Positions 43,491 through 52,844 of a stretch of 64,000 bases of DNA are shown in pieces. Under the pieces are notes generated by a model, which made no database searches, was not told where the DNA came from, and saw only the letters and a list, made by a program, of their open reading frames with translations. The position numbers were made by a program, and so were the translations under genes. Source of the DNA: UBA2988 sp965237965 (GTDB lineage: Bacteria; Gemmatimonadota; Gemmatimonadetes; Longimicrobiales; Gaopeijiaceae); the NCBI GenBank assembly GCA_965237965.1, contig CBDEGT010000002.1, positions 434,001-498,000 of the forward strand, given 5' to 3'. Every line of letters starts with the position of its first letter. Position 1 is the stretch's first letter.

Positions 43491-45577
43491 GTCCGACCCT
43501 GGCACGCGATCTCGCAGAAGCCCTGATCGAGCTCTCGATCGTGCTGAACAAGTTCTCGATCTATCCGTCAGGTCATCCCTCTTTGGAGCCGGCGGCGGGG
43601 GGACTGCTCATGCGGTTCGAGCAGCTTCTCGCCGAGCGGAGTGCGCTCTCCGTCGGCGTCGCGCGGCAGCAGTTGGTCATCGAAGGTGTGGCTACCGACC
43701 CCAAGAACCCGGTCCTGAAGGATCTGGCCGGGAGGCTCAATCGTCAGCAGCTCGGGGCGATCGCGTTCATGCCCGGACTGGAAGCCGGGGAGCTGCTCGA
43801 CTTCCTCACGGTGGTCACGTCGGAGTCCGACCCTGCCGACTCACCGGTCAGCGTCGCGCTCGACCCGCGTACCTCGGGTTGGCCCCACATTCGGCTGTAT
43901 CCGCCGATGTACGACAGGCTGGAGCTGGTCGAGGAGGACGGGCACGACGCGAGCCGCGAGGAGGCGGCCACCAGGGGCCAGCGCACCCGAGCCGCCCAGC
44001 TCTGGGTCGGACTGGCACGTGCGGCGCTTGCCATCGGGGACCTGCCCGGCCCTGCAGCAAGCTCCCTGGAGGCGGCCGAGCCCCCTCTCGACGATGCGCC
44101 CGACGACGTCCCGACCGATCCTGCCGCTGTCGCGCGTGCCATCGACGAACATCCCAGAGGCGCCGCCTACGATCAGGTGATCGTGGGATACATGCTCCAG
44201 ATCGCCGACGAGCTGCGCACCGCGGGGGGTCGAGAGGCCCTGCAGCTCAAGAAACGGATGTCGCGGCTCGTGTCCACGCTCGACTCCAACACCCTGAAGG
44301 GGCTGCTCGAGATGGGCGGGAACGGGCTGCAGCGCAGGACCTTCGTGATGAGCGCCGCGCATGGCATGAGCGTCGATGCGGTCGTCGACCTCGTCCGGGC
44401 GGCGAGTGAGGCCGAGGAGCAGACCATCTCTCACTCACTCCTCCGCATGCTTCAGAAGCTGGCTCGGCATGCGGATGCCTCCAGCGGAGAGCGGCGGGCG
44501 ATCGCCGAGCAATCCGTCCGCGATCAGGTGGGTGAGCTGCTGCAGGGTTGGTCGCTCAAGGACCCTAACCCGGAGGCCTACGGAAAAGCGTTGGAGGCGA
44601 TGGCTCGGAGCGACTCTCTGGAAGCGGGCTCTGGACCCGCGCAGAGCGCCGAGCCGAGGCGCCTCGTGGCCATGGCACTCGAGGTCGATTCGCTCGGTGA
44701 TCCCATCGAGCGTGCCGTGGCGGAGCTGTCGCAACCCGATCATCTCCGGTGGCTCGTGGACGCCCTGAACGGCGCCGAACCTTCCGCGGCACGGACGGAG
44801 GTCTGGCGACTGCTAGCGACCCCTGACGCCCTCGCCGAAGCGCTCCGCGCAGAGCCGGTCGACTCCGTCGTCGTCGACGCGCTCATCCCCCAGCTCGATG
44901 AGCGGGCCGGGGACGTCCTCCTGGACGCCCTCTCGGACGTGGCGGAAACGAGCACTCGCAGGCTGGTGCTCGATCGCCTCACCCAGCTCGGGCCAGTCGT
45001 CGCCGATTCCGCTATCGAGCGCCTTCAGGATCCACGCTGGTACGTGCAGCGCAACATGCTCAAGCTCCTGGGCGACCTGGAGCAGCCGGTGGCAGGTTTC
45101 CGTCCGGTTCATCTCCTCGAGCACGATGACGCGCGCGTGCGCCGGGAGGCCCTTCGCGTGTTACTCCGCGACACGGAAGCGCGCGGGCACGCGATCGTCC
45201 GGGCCCTCGCCGACCCGGACGATCGCATGGTCAGGACCGCGCTCACCTCAGCGCTCCAGGGCTGCCCCGATGCGGCTGTGACGGCCGTCGTATCGCTAGT
45301 GAAGGGTGGGCAAAGCCAGGACCACCGAGTGCTCGCAATCCGCGTGCTGGGCGCGAGCGGCGTTCCCCAGGCGCTCGATGTCCTGCTCGGCCTGACCGAG
45401 CCGCGCCAGGGGGTGTTTCGCCTCAAGCCTCCCGCCAAGACTCCGAAGTACCTGGCAGCGCTCGCAGGCTTGTCCAGGTTCGCGGCCGATCCCAGGGCGC
45501 GCGCCATCCTCCAGCGCGCGGCAGAGTCCGGGGATCCCGAGGTCATACGAGCTGCGAGCGGAGCCTCACCCCATTGA
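42752..45577 (+). CDS. Fusion ORF: PhoD fragment plus HEAT-repeat protein
   Basis: A 941-residue frame. Residues 1 to about 246 are the PhoD middle part. From LARDLAEALIELSIVLNKFS onward it is a different protein of about 690 residues: an N-terminal module with IYPSGHPSLEPAA and QQLVIEGVATDP, an Ala/Asp-rich linker, and C-terminal HEAT-like helical repeats (IERLQDPRWYVQRNMLKLLG, LEHDDARVRREALRVLL, LADPDDRMVRTALTSAL). No enzymatic motif is visible in the HEAT part, which looks like a protein-interaction scaffold. Its stop overlaps the HD-GYP gene (TTGA). The native HEAT start codon appears lost at the junction. Confidence 0.75.
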   Translation: MRWEIAEDEAFRDPVATGDTLAIPELGHSVHAEVEGLRPGRFYYYRFVTGGAVSPVGRTRTAPSTGAPTDRLRFAFCSCQNYEDGYYTAFRHMASEDLDLVVHLGDYIYEGGQNRRGARPHDGPEVITLEEYRRRYVLYRRDPELQKTHAAFAWAVTWDDHDVDNNYAGEIPENAVDPATFQLRRAAAYQTYYEFLPLRRRSVPGRPGMSIYRALGFGNLVRMNLLDTRQYRDNQACGDRFRPDCGRPTLARDLAEALIELSIVLNKFSIYPSGHPSLEPAAGGLLMRFEQLLAERSALSVGVARQQLVIEGVATDPKNPVLKDLAGRLNRQQLGAIAFMPGLEAGELLDFLTVVTSESDPADSPVSVALDPRTSGWPHIRLYPPMYDRLELVEEDGHDASREEAATRGQRTRAAQLWVGLARAALAIGDLPGPAASSLEAAEPPLDDAPDDVPTDPAAVARAIDEHPRGAAYDQVIVGYMLQIADELRTAGGREALQLKKRMSRLVSTLDSNTLKGLLEMGGNGLQRRTFVMSAAHGMSVDAVVDLVRAASEAEEQTISHSLLRMLQKLARHADASSGERRAIAEQSVRDQVGELLQGWSLKDPNPEAYGKALEAMARSDSLEAGSGPAQSAEPRRLVAMALEVDSLGDPIERAVAELSQPDHLRWLVDALNGAEPSAARTEVWRLLATPDALAEALRAEPVDSVVVDALIPQLDERAGDVLLDALSDVAETSTRRLVLDRLTQLGPVVADSAIERLQDPRWYVQRNMLKLLGDLEQPVAGFRPVHLLEHDDARVRREALRVLLRDTEARGHAIVRALADPDDRMVRTALTSALQGCPDAAVTAVVSLVKGGQSQDHRVLAIRVLGASGVPQALDVLLGLTEPRQGVFRLKPPAKTPKYLAALAGLSRFAADPRARAILQRAAESGDPEVIRAASGASPH

Positions 45578-46758
45578 GTGCCCCGGTGGTCGACTTCCTG
45601 AATGCGTTCGCGCAAGCCATAGCGGCGCTCACACTCTACCCGAGCGGCCATCGCTCCGTAGAGCGCGCGCTCGACGCGCTCCTGGAGAAGCTCCTCGACC
45701 TGCGCGTCACCGACCCGAAGCCACTGTTTTCCTTTCTGGGCGAAGAGGTGATCTACGGCAACCTCCCCCTGCGCGAGATGCGCGGCTGGGAATGGAGCAC
45801 CCGACTCGCCGACGTCGGCATTCAGCGGCTGCAGTTCGATCTCGACGTCAGCCGGGAGGAACTGGAAACGTTCATGGAGGAGATCCTCGCACGGCTCACA
45901 CTCTCGGCGATCGACACTGCGGAGGCGAGCCATATCCGTCCTACCGCGATCCGCTTCGGCAGCGTGGGCATCAAGGGCGAGGAGGCCTCACCGTCCGAGG
46001 AGATCCCCACGGCAGCGGTCAGCTTCTCACTCAAGGAAGAAGCCGACACGGTTCGCTGGATGCACGCGGATCTACAGTCCGGACAGGAGCTTCAGATGCA
46101 CGAGGCGGAGGCGGTGGTCCGTGGCCTCGCGGTCGCGATGCACGGCGACCAGCAGTTGATGCTCCCGCTGCTCAAGCTCCGGACGTTCGACGAGTATACG
46201 ACCACGCATTCCATCAACGTGTCGGTGCTGGCGATGGGCCTAGCGGAGTGGCTAGCGCTCGGCGGGCGAGACGTGCGGACCGTAGGCATGGCCGGTCTCC
46301 TTCACGACCTGGGCAAGGTGAAGATCCCGACGGAGATCCTTACCAAGCCGGGCGCTCTCTCGGCGGAGGAGAGATCGGTCATGAACCGACATCCGGCCGA
46401 CGGTGCGCGTATCATCATATCGACTGAGAAGCACCTCGATCTGGCTGCCGTGGTCGCCTACGAGCACCACATCATGATCAATGGAGAGGGCTACCCCAGC
46501 TTCCGCTACGCTCGCGACTGCCACTACGTCAGCAAGCTGGTCCACGTGTGCGACGTATACGACGCCCTCAGGACCAAGCGGCCGTACCGGGACGCGTGGC
46601 CTTCGGAGCGGGTCCTGAACTATATGCGAGAACGAGCCGGCACGGAGTTCGACGCGGGACTCGCCCGTCAGTTCGTGCTCATGATGCGGGCGCGAGAGGG
46701 CTCGGTGGCGAACGTGACCGAGGATGAGCCGGTCCCCACACCCACGCCTGCCCAGTAG
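45574..46758 (+). CDS. HD-GYP domain protein, putative cyclic-di-GMP phosphodiesterase
   Basis: A 394-residue protein. Residues 1-150 form an N-terminal module with ALTLYPSGHRSVERALDALL and FSFLGEEVIYGNLPL, similar in layout to the start of the preceding HEAT protein. The HD-GYP domain has THSINVSVLAMGLAEW, HDLGKVKIPTEIL, RHPADGARI and EHHIMINGEGYPS; the family DG before GYP is NG here. Most metal ligands are present, so c-di-GMP hydrolysis is plausible. The start is TTG 45574, within TTGA overlapping the HEAT stop. No receiver domain or membrane segment is seen. Confidence 0.85.
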   Translation: MSAPVVDFLNAFAQAIAALTLYPSGHRSVERALDALLEKLLDLRVTDPKPLFSFLGEEVIYGNLPLREMRGWEWSTRLADVGIQRLQFDLDVSREELETFMEEILARLTLSAIDTAEASHIRPTAIRFGSVGIKGEEASPSEEIPTAAVSFSLKEEADTVRWMHADLQSGQELQMHEAEAVVRGLAVAMHGDQQLMLPLLKLRTFDEYTTTHSINVSVLAMGLAEWLALGGRDVRTVGMAGLLHDLGKVKIPTEILTKPGALSAEERSVMNRHPADGARIIISTEKHLDLAAVVAYEHHIMINGEGYPSFRYARDCHYVSKLVHVCDVYDALRTKRPYRDAWPSERVLNYMRERAGTEFDAGLARQFVLMMRAREGSVANVTEDEPVPTPTPAQ

Positions 46759-46764
46759 AGCCCA

Positions 46765-46783
46765 TGGGTCGTGGGGCGACCCA
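46765..46783 (+). terminator. Hairpin after the HD-GYP gene
   Basis: TGGGTCG (46765-46771) pairs with CGACCCA (46777-46783) across five bases, seven bases after the TAG. It has no adjacent T-run; the first T-rich stretch is at about 46827. Confidence 0.4.
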
Positions 46784-46874
46784 CCACCGGCCCTATGCAT
46801 CCGTTACGCGCTAGACCTCCCGCTGTGTTATTTTTGTTGATTGTGACCTCCTCCAACACGGTCTAGGTAGCCTC

Positions 46875-48374
46875 GTGATTGAGACTCTCCAGCACTATAT
46901 CGGCGGACGTCGCGTGGCCGGAACCGGCGGCCGATTCAGCGACGGGTTCGATCCGGCACTGGGAACGGTCATGTCGAGGGTTCCCCTGGCGGCACCGGAC
47001 GAAGTGGACCAGGCGGTCGCGGCCGCGAAAGCGGCGTTTCCGAAGTGGTCCGCCCTGACGCCGCTTCGGCGTTCCCGGATCATGCACAAGTTCAAGGGCC
47101 TGATCGAGGCCAACGCGAAGGACCTGGCGGCCATCGTCACGAGGGAGCACGGAAAGGTGCTCTCCGACGCGATGGGGGAGGTCATTCGGGGCATCGAGGT
47201 CGTCGAGTTCGCCTGCGGCGGTCCCCACCTGCTCAAAGGCGAGATCAGCGAGAACGTGGGCACCAACGTCGACAGTCACTCGCTGCGGCAACCGCTGGGC
47301 GTGGTCACCGGGATCACGCCCTTCAACTTCCCGGTGATGGTGCCCATGTGGATGTTCCCCGTGGCGATCGCGTGCGGGAACACGTTCGTCTTGAAGCCGT
47401 CGGAGCGTGATCCGTCCGCTTCCCTCTTCTTGGCAGACCTGTTCAAGCAGGCGGGCCTCCCCGACGGCGTCTTCAATGTCATCCACGGGGACAAGGAGGC
47501 CGTCGACGCCTTGCTCACCCATCCGGACGTCCAGGCCGTCAGCTTCGTCGGCTCGACACCGATCGCGCGCTACATCTACAAGACCGGAGCTGAGCACGGT
47601 AAGCGCGTACAGGCACTCGGCGGCGCCAAGAACCACATGGTCGTCATGCCCGATGCGGACATGACCCAGACGGTGGATGCTCTGATGGGAGCGGCCTACG
47701 GGTCGGCCGGCGAGCGCTGCATGGCGATCTCGATCGCCGTCGCCGTCACCGACGCCGTCGGCGACAAGCTCGTCGAGGACCTGGCGACAAGGCTGGAGGG
47801 CCTCAAGGTCGGACCCGGCACGGATCCCGACGTCCACATGGGTCCCCTGGTCACGCGCGAGCATCGGGACCGCGTCAAGGGATACATCGACATCGGCGTG
47901 GAGGAAGGTGCCGAGCTCGTGGTCGATGGCCGCGGCTTCACGTGCGCCGAACAACCCGAGGGATTCTTTTTGGGGGGCACCCTGTTCGATCATGTCACGC
48001 CTGACATGCGAATCTATGAGGAGGAGATCTTCGGGCCTGTGCTCGGCATCGTCCGCGTCCAGAACTACCGTGAGGCGGTCGACCTGATCAACGAGCATGA
48101 GTTCGGCAACGGCACCGCCATCTTCACGCGGGATGGCGACAGCGCGCGCGCCTTTGGAACCGAGATCCAGGTGGGCATGGTCGGAGTCAACGTGCCCATT
48201 CCCGTTCCGATGGCATTCCACAGCTTCGGAGGCTGGAAGAACTCTCTGTTCGGAGACCATCACATGCATGGTCCCGAGGGCGTGCGCTTCTATACCAGAC
48301 TCAAGACGATCACCACTCGCTGGCCGACCGGCATCCGCACCGGCGCCGACTTCGTCATGCCCACGATGGACTGA
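46875..48374 (+). CDS. mmsA: CoA-acylating methylmalonate-semialdehyde dehydrogenase
   Basis: Oxidises methylmalonate semialdehyde (valine, inositol breakdown) to propionyl-CoA. It has 499 residues. ALDH motifs: GVVTGITPFNFPVMVPMWMF with the catalytic Asn, FVGSTPIARYIYKTG, and the catalytic Cys in YGSAGERCMAISIAV, the Met/Ala-x-Ser pattern typical of the CoA-dependent group; PVPMAFHSFGGWKNSLFGD is also characteristic of MmsA. The usual Glu of hydrolytic ALDHs in the LGGAKNH segment is replaced by Gly-Ala-Lys-Asn, as in this subfamily. The start is GTG 46875. Confidence 0.93.
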   Translation: MIETLQHYIGGRRVAGTGGRFSDGFDPALGTVMSRVPLAAPDEVDQAVAAAKAAFPKWSALTPLRRSRIMHKFKGLIEANAKDLAAIVTREHGKVLSDAMGEVIRGIEVVEFACGGPHLLKGEISENVGTNVDSHSLRQPLGVVTGITPFNFPVMVPMWMFPVAIACGNTFVLKPSERDPSASLFLADLFKQAGLPDGVFNVIHGDKEAVDALLTHPDVQAVSFVGSTPIARYIYKTGAEHGKRVQALGGAKNHMVVMPDADMTQTVDALMGAAYGSAGERCMAISIAVAVTDAVGDKLVEDLATRLEGLKVGPGTDPDVHMGPLVTREHRDRVKGYIDIGVEEGAELVVDGRGFTCAEQPEGFFLGGTLFDHVTPDMRIYEEEIFGPVLGIVRVQNYREAVDLINEHEFGNGTAIFTRDGDSARAFGTEIQVGMVGVNVPIPVPMAFHSFGGWKNSLFGDHHMHGPEGVRFYTRLKTITTRWPTGIRTGADFVMPTMD

Positions 48375-48411
48375 TCTGACGGGCGACTTTCAGCGACGAC
48401 GCGGGAAGACC

Positions 48412-50729
48412 ATGTTGAACAAGAACCTGAGCGAAGGACGCCGGTCCATCCTCTCATCCGGGCTCGCCCTGACGGGCTGTCTCCTGATCGCAGGTGTCAG
48501 CTCGCTGCACGCGCAGGCGAGCAGCGAGACCGCCCCTGGCAGCTCTCCGGATGCCCTCTAGATCGTCGACATCCGCACGAGGGACCCGCACGACTGGCAG
48601 GTGATGGCCGCCCGCCTGCCGGAGGGAGTGGCACCCCGCATCGACGGGGTCCTCGATGACGAGGTGTGGCAGCTCGCTCCGGTCTACGGCGACTTCATCC
48701 AACGCGTGGCCGACGTGGGAGTGCCCTCCACGCACAAGACGGAGTTCCGGGTCCTCTACGACGACGCTCGCATCTACGTAGGGATTTGGTCGTTTGAGCC
48801 CCACGAGGGTGGCGTCATCGCCAGCGAGCTAGAGCGTGACGCGTGCCTCCGTAAAGGCGACGCGGTCCGAGTCACCTTCGACACCTTCCACGACCACAGG
48901 ACTCTGTTCTACTTCAGTACGAATCCGCTCGGCGTCTTCAAGGACGGGCACGTCACGGACAACACTCGGATGAACTGGGACTGGAACGCCGTCTGGGACG
49001 TGAAAGCTTCCAAGGACGAGCAGGGTTGGTATTCGGAGTTCGAGATCCCCCTGAGCCAGCTGCGCTTTCGGGAACGGCAGGGGGAGCAGGTCTGGGGAAT
49101 CAACGTCATCCGCATGCTCACGCACAAGCGGGAAGAGTCGTCGTTCGTCCCCATGCCGCGCGAATGGGGAAACGCAACCAATTTCCGGGCCTCGGGCAGC
49201 GGACTGTTGCTCGGCCTCGAGGGGCTCACTCCACGCCGCCGATTCGAAGGGATCCCCTTCTTCTCCCCGGCCGTCGTTCGCAACTTCGATGCCGGGACAC
49301 CGACGGACTTGAAGGGCAAGCTGGGTGGGGACCTGCGAATCGGACTCACTCAGACGCTCAACGCCGACCTGACCTTCAACACCGACTTCGCTCAGGTCGA
49401 AGCAGACCAGGAAGTCGTCAACCTCAGCCGCTTCAGCCTCTTCTTTCCCGAAAAGCGACAGTTCTTCACCGAAGGGGCTGGCACCTTCGCCTACGGCGCG
49501 CCGGGGGCGGAAGCGGCGGAGGGAGGGGAGGCGGGCCTCTGGCGCTGTTCTATAGCCGCAGGATCGGCCTGAGCAGCGATGGCCAGGAGGTGCCGATCCT
49601 CGCGGGCGGGCGGCTGACCGGAAATTCCGGTGCCTACACCATGGGCCTGCTCAACGTCCAGACCGGCGCAACCAGCTATGCCAAGGGCGAGTCGATCGTC
49701 GAGGTTCCACGGGCCAACTACACGGTGGCCCGGCTCAAGCGCAACGTGCTCAACTCGTCGAGCGTGGGCATTCTTGCCCTCAATCGTCAGGGGCAGGTGG
49801 CTGACAACTCGTACAATCGAGGCCTTGGCATCGACGGCGTGTTCACGCTACCGCACAACGTTCGCGTCATCTTGATGCTCGCGAAAACGTTCTCACCAGG
49901 GGTCGGCAGCCGAGACATGGCGGGAGTTCTCAATATCGACTGGACAGGTGTTCTCTTCGGGCTGAATGCGCGCTATACGGACATCCAAGAAGACTTCAAC
50001 GCTGAGATGGGATTCATCCCGCGCCTGGACATCCGGAGCTCGAGCCTCGGGGCCAGTTGGACGCCGCGCCCAGACTAGCCGGCGGTCCGCCAGCTTTCGT
50101 TCAGTGGCAGCGTCGAGTACATCGAGGACCACCAGGGTACCCTTCAGACCCGTGAGCGCGAGCTGAACACCTCGCTGATGCGTGACGATGAGTTTAACCT
50201 TCGCGTCGGCGTCTCGAACGAGTACGATCTTCTGACATCGCCGTTCCAGATCGGACCGAACACCGTCGTGCCTGACGGTTACATCTCGACGACCTACTCG
50301 ACCAGCTTCGGTACGGACCGCACCCGCAGAGTCTACGGGGGCGCCGGCGTGCACTTCGAGGACTACTACGGTGGGGACAGGCACACCCTTAGCGCCAACT
50401 TCAACTTTCTGGCCAAAGAGACGCTGCTCTTCGAAAACAACTACACACGCAACCGGATCACGATGCCGGATGTCGCGCCGCACGTCACGAACACCCTCAA
50501 CACGCGCGTCACCTACTCGCTGTCTCCGACGCTATTTCTCAAGGCGTTCGTCCAATACAACGACGACAAGAGACTGACCAACCTCAATCTGCTTCTTTGG
50601 TCCGTCTACCGACCGGGCAGCGACCTGTACATCGTCTACAACCAGGGGTGGGAAACCGGCCTCGCCAATGGTATTCGGGTGCGGAGTCGCTCGCTCTCGA
50701 TCAAGTTCACGTACTGGCTCTCCCGCTAG
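48412..50729 (+). pseudogene. DUF5916/carbohydrate-binding-9-like outer-membrane protein, decayed
   Basis: Signal-peptide start (SGLALTGCLLIAGVSSLHAQ), then a carbohydrate-binding type-9-like domain (RIDGVLDDEVWQLAP, TEFRVLYDDARIYVGIWSFE) and a DUF5916 beta-barrel-like domain (FNTDFAQVEADQEVVNLSRF, FFPEKRQFFTEGAGTF, LFYSRRIGLS), ending in RSRSLSIKFTYWLSR. Three lesions break it: TAG at 48559-48561, a one-base deletion at about 49539-49540 (frame 1 to frame 0) and TAG at 50076-50078; flanking sequence continues the domain each time. The intact frame would be about 772 residues. Carbohydrate-linked binding is family knowledge; no substrate is known. Confidence 0.85.
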
Positions 50730-50745
50730 ACCCTCTACCGAAAAC

Positions 50746-50784
50746 GGGGCGGTGAGGGTGGATTCGCTCCACCTTCACCGCCCC
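50746..50784. terminator. Strong bidirectional terminator between convergent genes
   Basis: A 17-bp stem (GGGGCGGTGAGGGTGGA / TCCACCTTCACCGCCCC with one wobble) has a five-base loop TTCGC. On the minus strand it is followed by GTTTTC, suiting the ankyrin gene end; it also serves the DUF5916 remnant on the plus strand. Confidence 0.85.
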
Positions 50785-50882
50785 GATCCGGAGCCAGCTC
50801 GGCTCCCTGCCCCAAAAAATCTCCCGTCCCCTTCAGCCTAGGACGGATCCAGGCCCGCGGAATGGAAACCGCTCGCGCTCAG

Positions 50883-52844
50883 CTAGCGAGCGTTCGTCGA
50901 GCGGATTTTCCCGTCCTCGTCCGTCGCCATCCCCTCCCACGCCTCCACTTGCGTGCCCTCGCAGAAGTCTCCGGTGCCTCGGAAAATCGTGTTCATGCAC
51001 CTCAAGGGTGAGCCGAGGCTCTGCAGGAACTCCACGGTCTTCGGGAAAGCGACGCGCTCGAAGTATCCTGCTCTTCCCCCCCTCGCCATATCGGCGGGCG
51101 TCTGGCCGAGAAAGGTGGTCGCCGTCAGGTCGGCGCCCTCCGACACGAGATATTCGATCATGTCGTGACCGCCCTCGCCCCTGGAGGCAGCGTAGTGGAG
51201 CGGCGTGTAGCCCCACGAATCGGGCAGATTGACGTCCACGCCGTGCTCCTCTACGAGATACTTGAGCGCATTGAGGAAGTTGTTCGGCACGGCCACGACT
51301 TGCCAGGATCCGATCCCAAGGTACCCACCTCCGGCCGCAGCATGGATCGGGTACATGTTGGGCGCCCCTTCCAGTCTTGGAATGCCCGAATCGTCCATGA
51401 TTCGGCCATCCTGCTGACGCGCACCCCTCATGCCCCACTCCGGCCACATCGTCGGGACGTGCGGATCGGCGCCGTACGCCACCAGAGACTTCATCGCCTC
51501 GAGGTCCTGTGCGAACGTGGCCCGCCAGAACGGGGTGGCGCCGGTGATGTCGAGCCCGAGCTGTCCGTTGAACCAGTTGAAGTAGTACAGGTGCGTCTTG
51601 AGGCGCACGTTCGGATCCGCGCCAGCCGCCAGGAGGGCATTCAGCACGTCCATGTGCTCGCTCTCCTGGAGGTCGTGCGCGCGCGGTTGCGGGTGGCCCG
51701 TGTTATAGGCCCCCCACTGGGTCCGGAGCACCGCGAACAGCGGTGAGACGCCGTCGGTGTTGGTGGCGAGATTCGGATTCGCACCACGCTCGATCAGCTT
51801 CATCGCGAGATCGAACTGACCGTTGATCGTCGCGATCAGGAGCGCGCTGGATCCGTCACCGGCGACCTGGTCGACGTCCGCGCCACCGTCTAGTAGGACC
51901 ATCGCCGCCTCGACGTGGCCCTCCCGAGCCGAGTGCGTCAGCGCGGTCATCCCCCCGGTGATGCCCACGAGCACCTCCCACTGGGGACGGCGGAGCATCT
52001 CGACGTCGCTCTTCAACCCAGATGGCGTCTGCCAGAGCGGCATGCGTCTGGAAAGGCTGTCCAGGTTGGCAGCTTCCATCACCTTTGCGATCTCCCCGTC
52101 GGACCGCAGAAACTCGCGTTGGGTGGCAATGGCCGCCTGCTCTTCCTCGGCGGTCAGGGCTCGGGGGTCGCTTCCCTCAGGGGTGTCCCCGCGGATCTCC
52201 TTCCTCGCATCCTGCAGGTGTGAGATCGCGGCCCGATCGACAGCCATCCGCCTGAGCACGTCCACCACTTCTGTGCTGATCCCCGGATCCGCCCCGTGCT
52301 TCAGCAGCTCGCTAATCGCCGCGGTACGACCCGCAGACGCTGCGAACATCAAAGGAGTCTGTCCGGCCTGGGCCTCTGTAGAGCTCACGGGCGCGCCACG
52401 CTCCAGCAGCACCCGAACCGCGCCCTCCCCTTCTACAGCCGCTGCGGCCAGATGGAGAGGCGTCACGCCGCTGGTGGTCGTCACGGCTTCCGGGTCGCCG
52501 CCCGAGTCGATCAGCGCCTCGACGACGCCTCCGTGCCCCCCTTCGCTGGCCAGGTGCAGGGGCGTGTAACCGCCGAGTCGAGTCCCGACGTCCACCTTCG
52601 CCCCCGAGTTGATCAGGAGCTTCGCGATTTCGAGGTGCCCCCCCTTGGCAGCAACATGTAGGGTCGTTAGACCATCACCCCGTGCCTCGTTTGGGTCGGC
52701 ACCGCCCCTGAGCAACGATCGCACCGCAGCCACATCCCCGCGCTGCGCCGCATCCATGAGGTCCGGATCGGGAAGGACGGCTCCCGTCAGCAGCGCAATC
52801 GCCAGAAACGCGACCGCTGGACCCCTAGCCTGTCGTGGACTCAT
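50883..52844 (-). CDS. Exported ankyrin-repeat protein with conserved Cys tail (copy 1)
   Basis: 653 residues from ATG 52844. A hydrophobic signal-like start (GPAVAFLAIALLTGAVLP) is followed by ankyrin repeats in two blocks: residues about 30-190 (LMDAAQRGDVAAVRSLLRGG; TTLHVAAKGGHLEIAKLLI; TPLHLASEGGHGGVVEALI), a linker, then about 290-600 (TALTHSAREGHVEAAMVLL; ALLIATINGQFDLAMKLIE; TPLHYAASRGEGG). The last 50 residues are non-ankyrin and hold RCMNTIFRGTGDFCEGT, a Cys pair also present in copy 2. ATG overlaps the DUF1552 stop (ATGA), so it is co-translated with that exported protein. A surface or periplasmic scaffold role is inferred. Confidence 0.85.
   Translation of the reverse strand: MSPRQARGPAVAFLAIALLTGAVLPDPDLMDAAQRGDVAAVRSLLRGGADPNEARGDGLTTLHVAAKGGHLEIAKLLINSGAKVDVGTRLGGYTPLHLASEGGHGGVVEALIDSGGDPEAVTTTSGVTPLHLAAAAVEGEGAVRVLLERGAPVSSTEAQAGQTPLMFAASAGRTAAISELLKHGADPGISTEVVDVLRRMAVDRAAISHLQDARKEIRGDTPEGSDPRALTAEEEQAAIATQREFLRSDGEIAKVMEAANLDSLSRRMPLWQTPSGLKSDVEMLRRPQWEVLVGITGGMTALTHSAREGHVEAAMVLLDGGADVDQVAGDGSSALLIATINGQFDLAMKLIERGANPNLATNTDGVSPLFAVLRTQWGAYNTGHPQPRAHDLQESEHMDVLNALLAAGADPNVRLKTHLYYFNWFNGQLGLDITGATPFWRATFAQDLEAMKSLVAYGADPHVPTMWPEWGMRGARQQDGRIMDDSGIPRLEGAPNMYPIHAAAGGGYLGIGSWQVVAVPNNFLNALKYLVEEHGVDVNLPDSWGYTPLHYAASRGEGGHDMIEYLVSEGADLTATTFLGQTPADMARGGRAGYFERVAFPKTVEFLQSLGSPLRCMNTIFRGTGDFCEGTQVEAWEGMATDEDGKIRSTNAR

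Noticed and set aside
48559..50078. TAG read as a sense codon, because two in-frame TAGs occur in the DUF5916 gene
   Set aside because: Other genes here end in TAG (for example fmt, the HD-GYP gene and the transporter), and this gene also has a frameshift, so decay explains it better than recoding.
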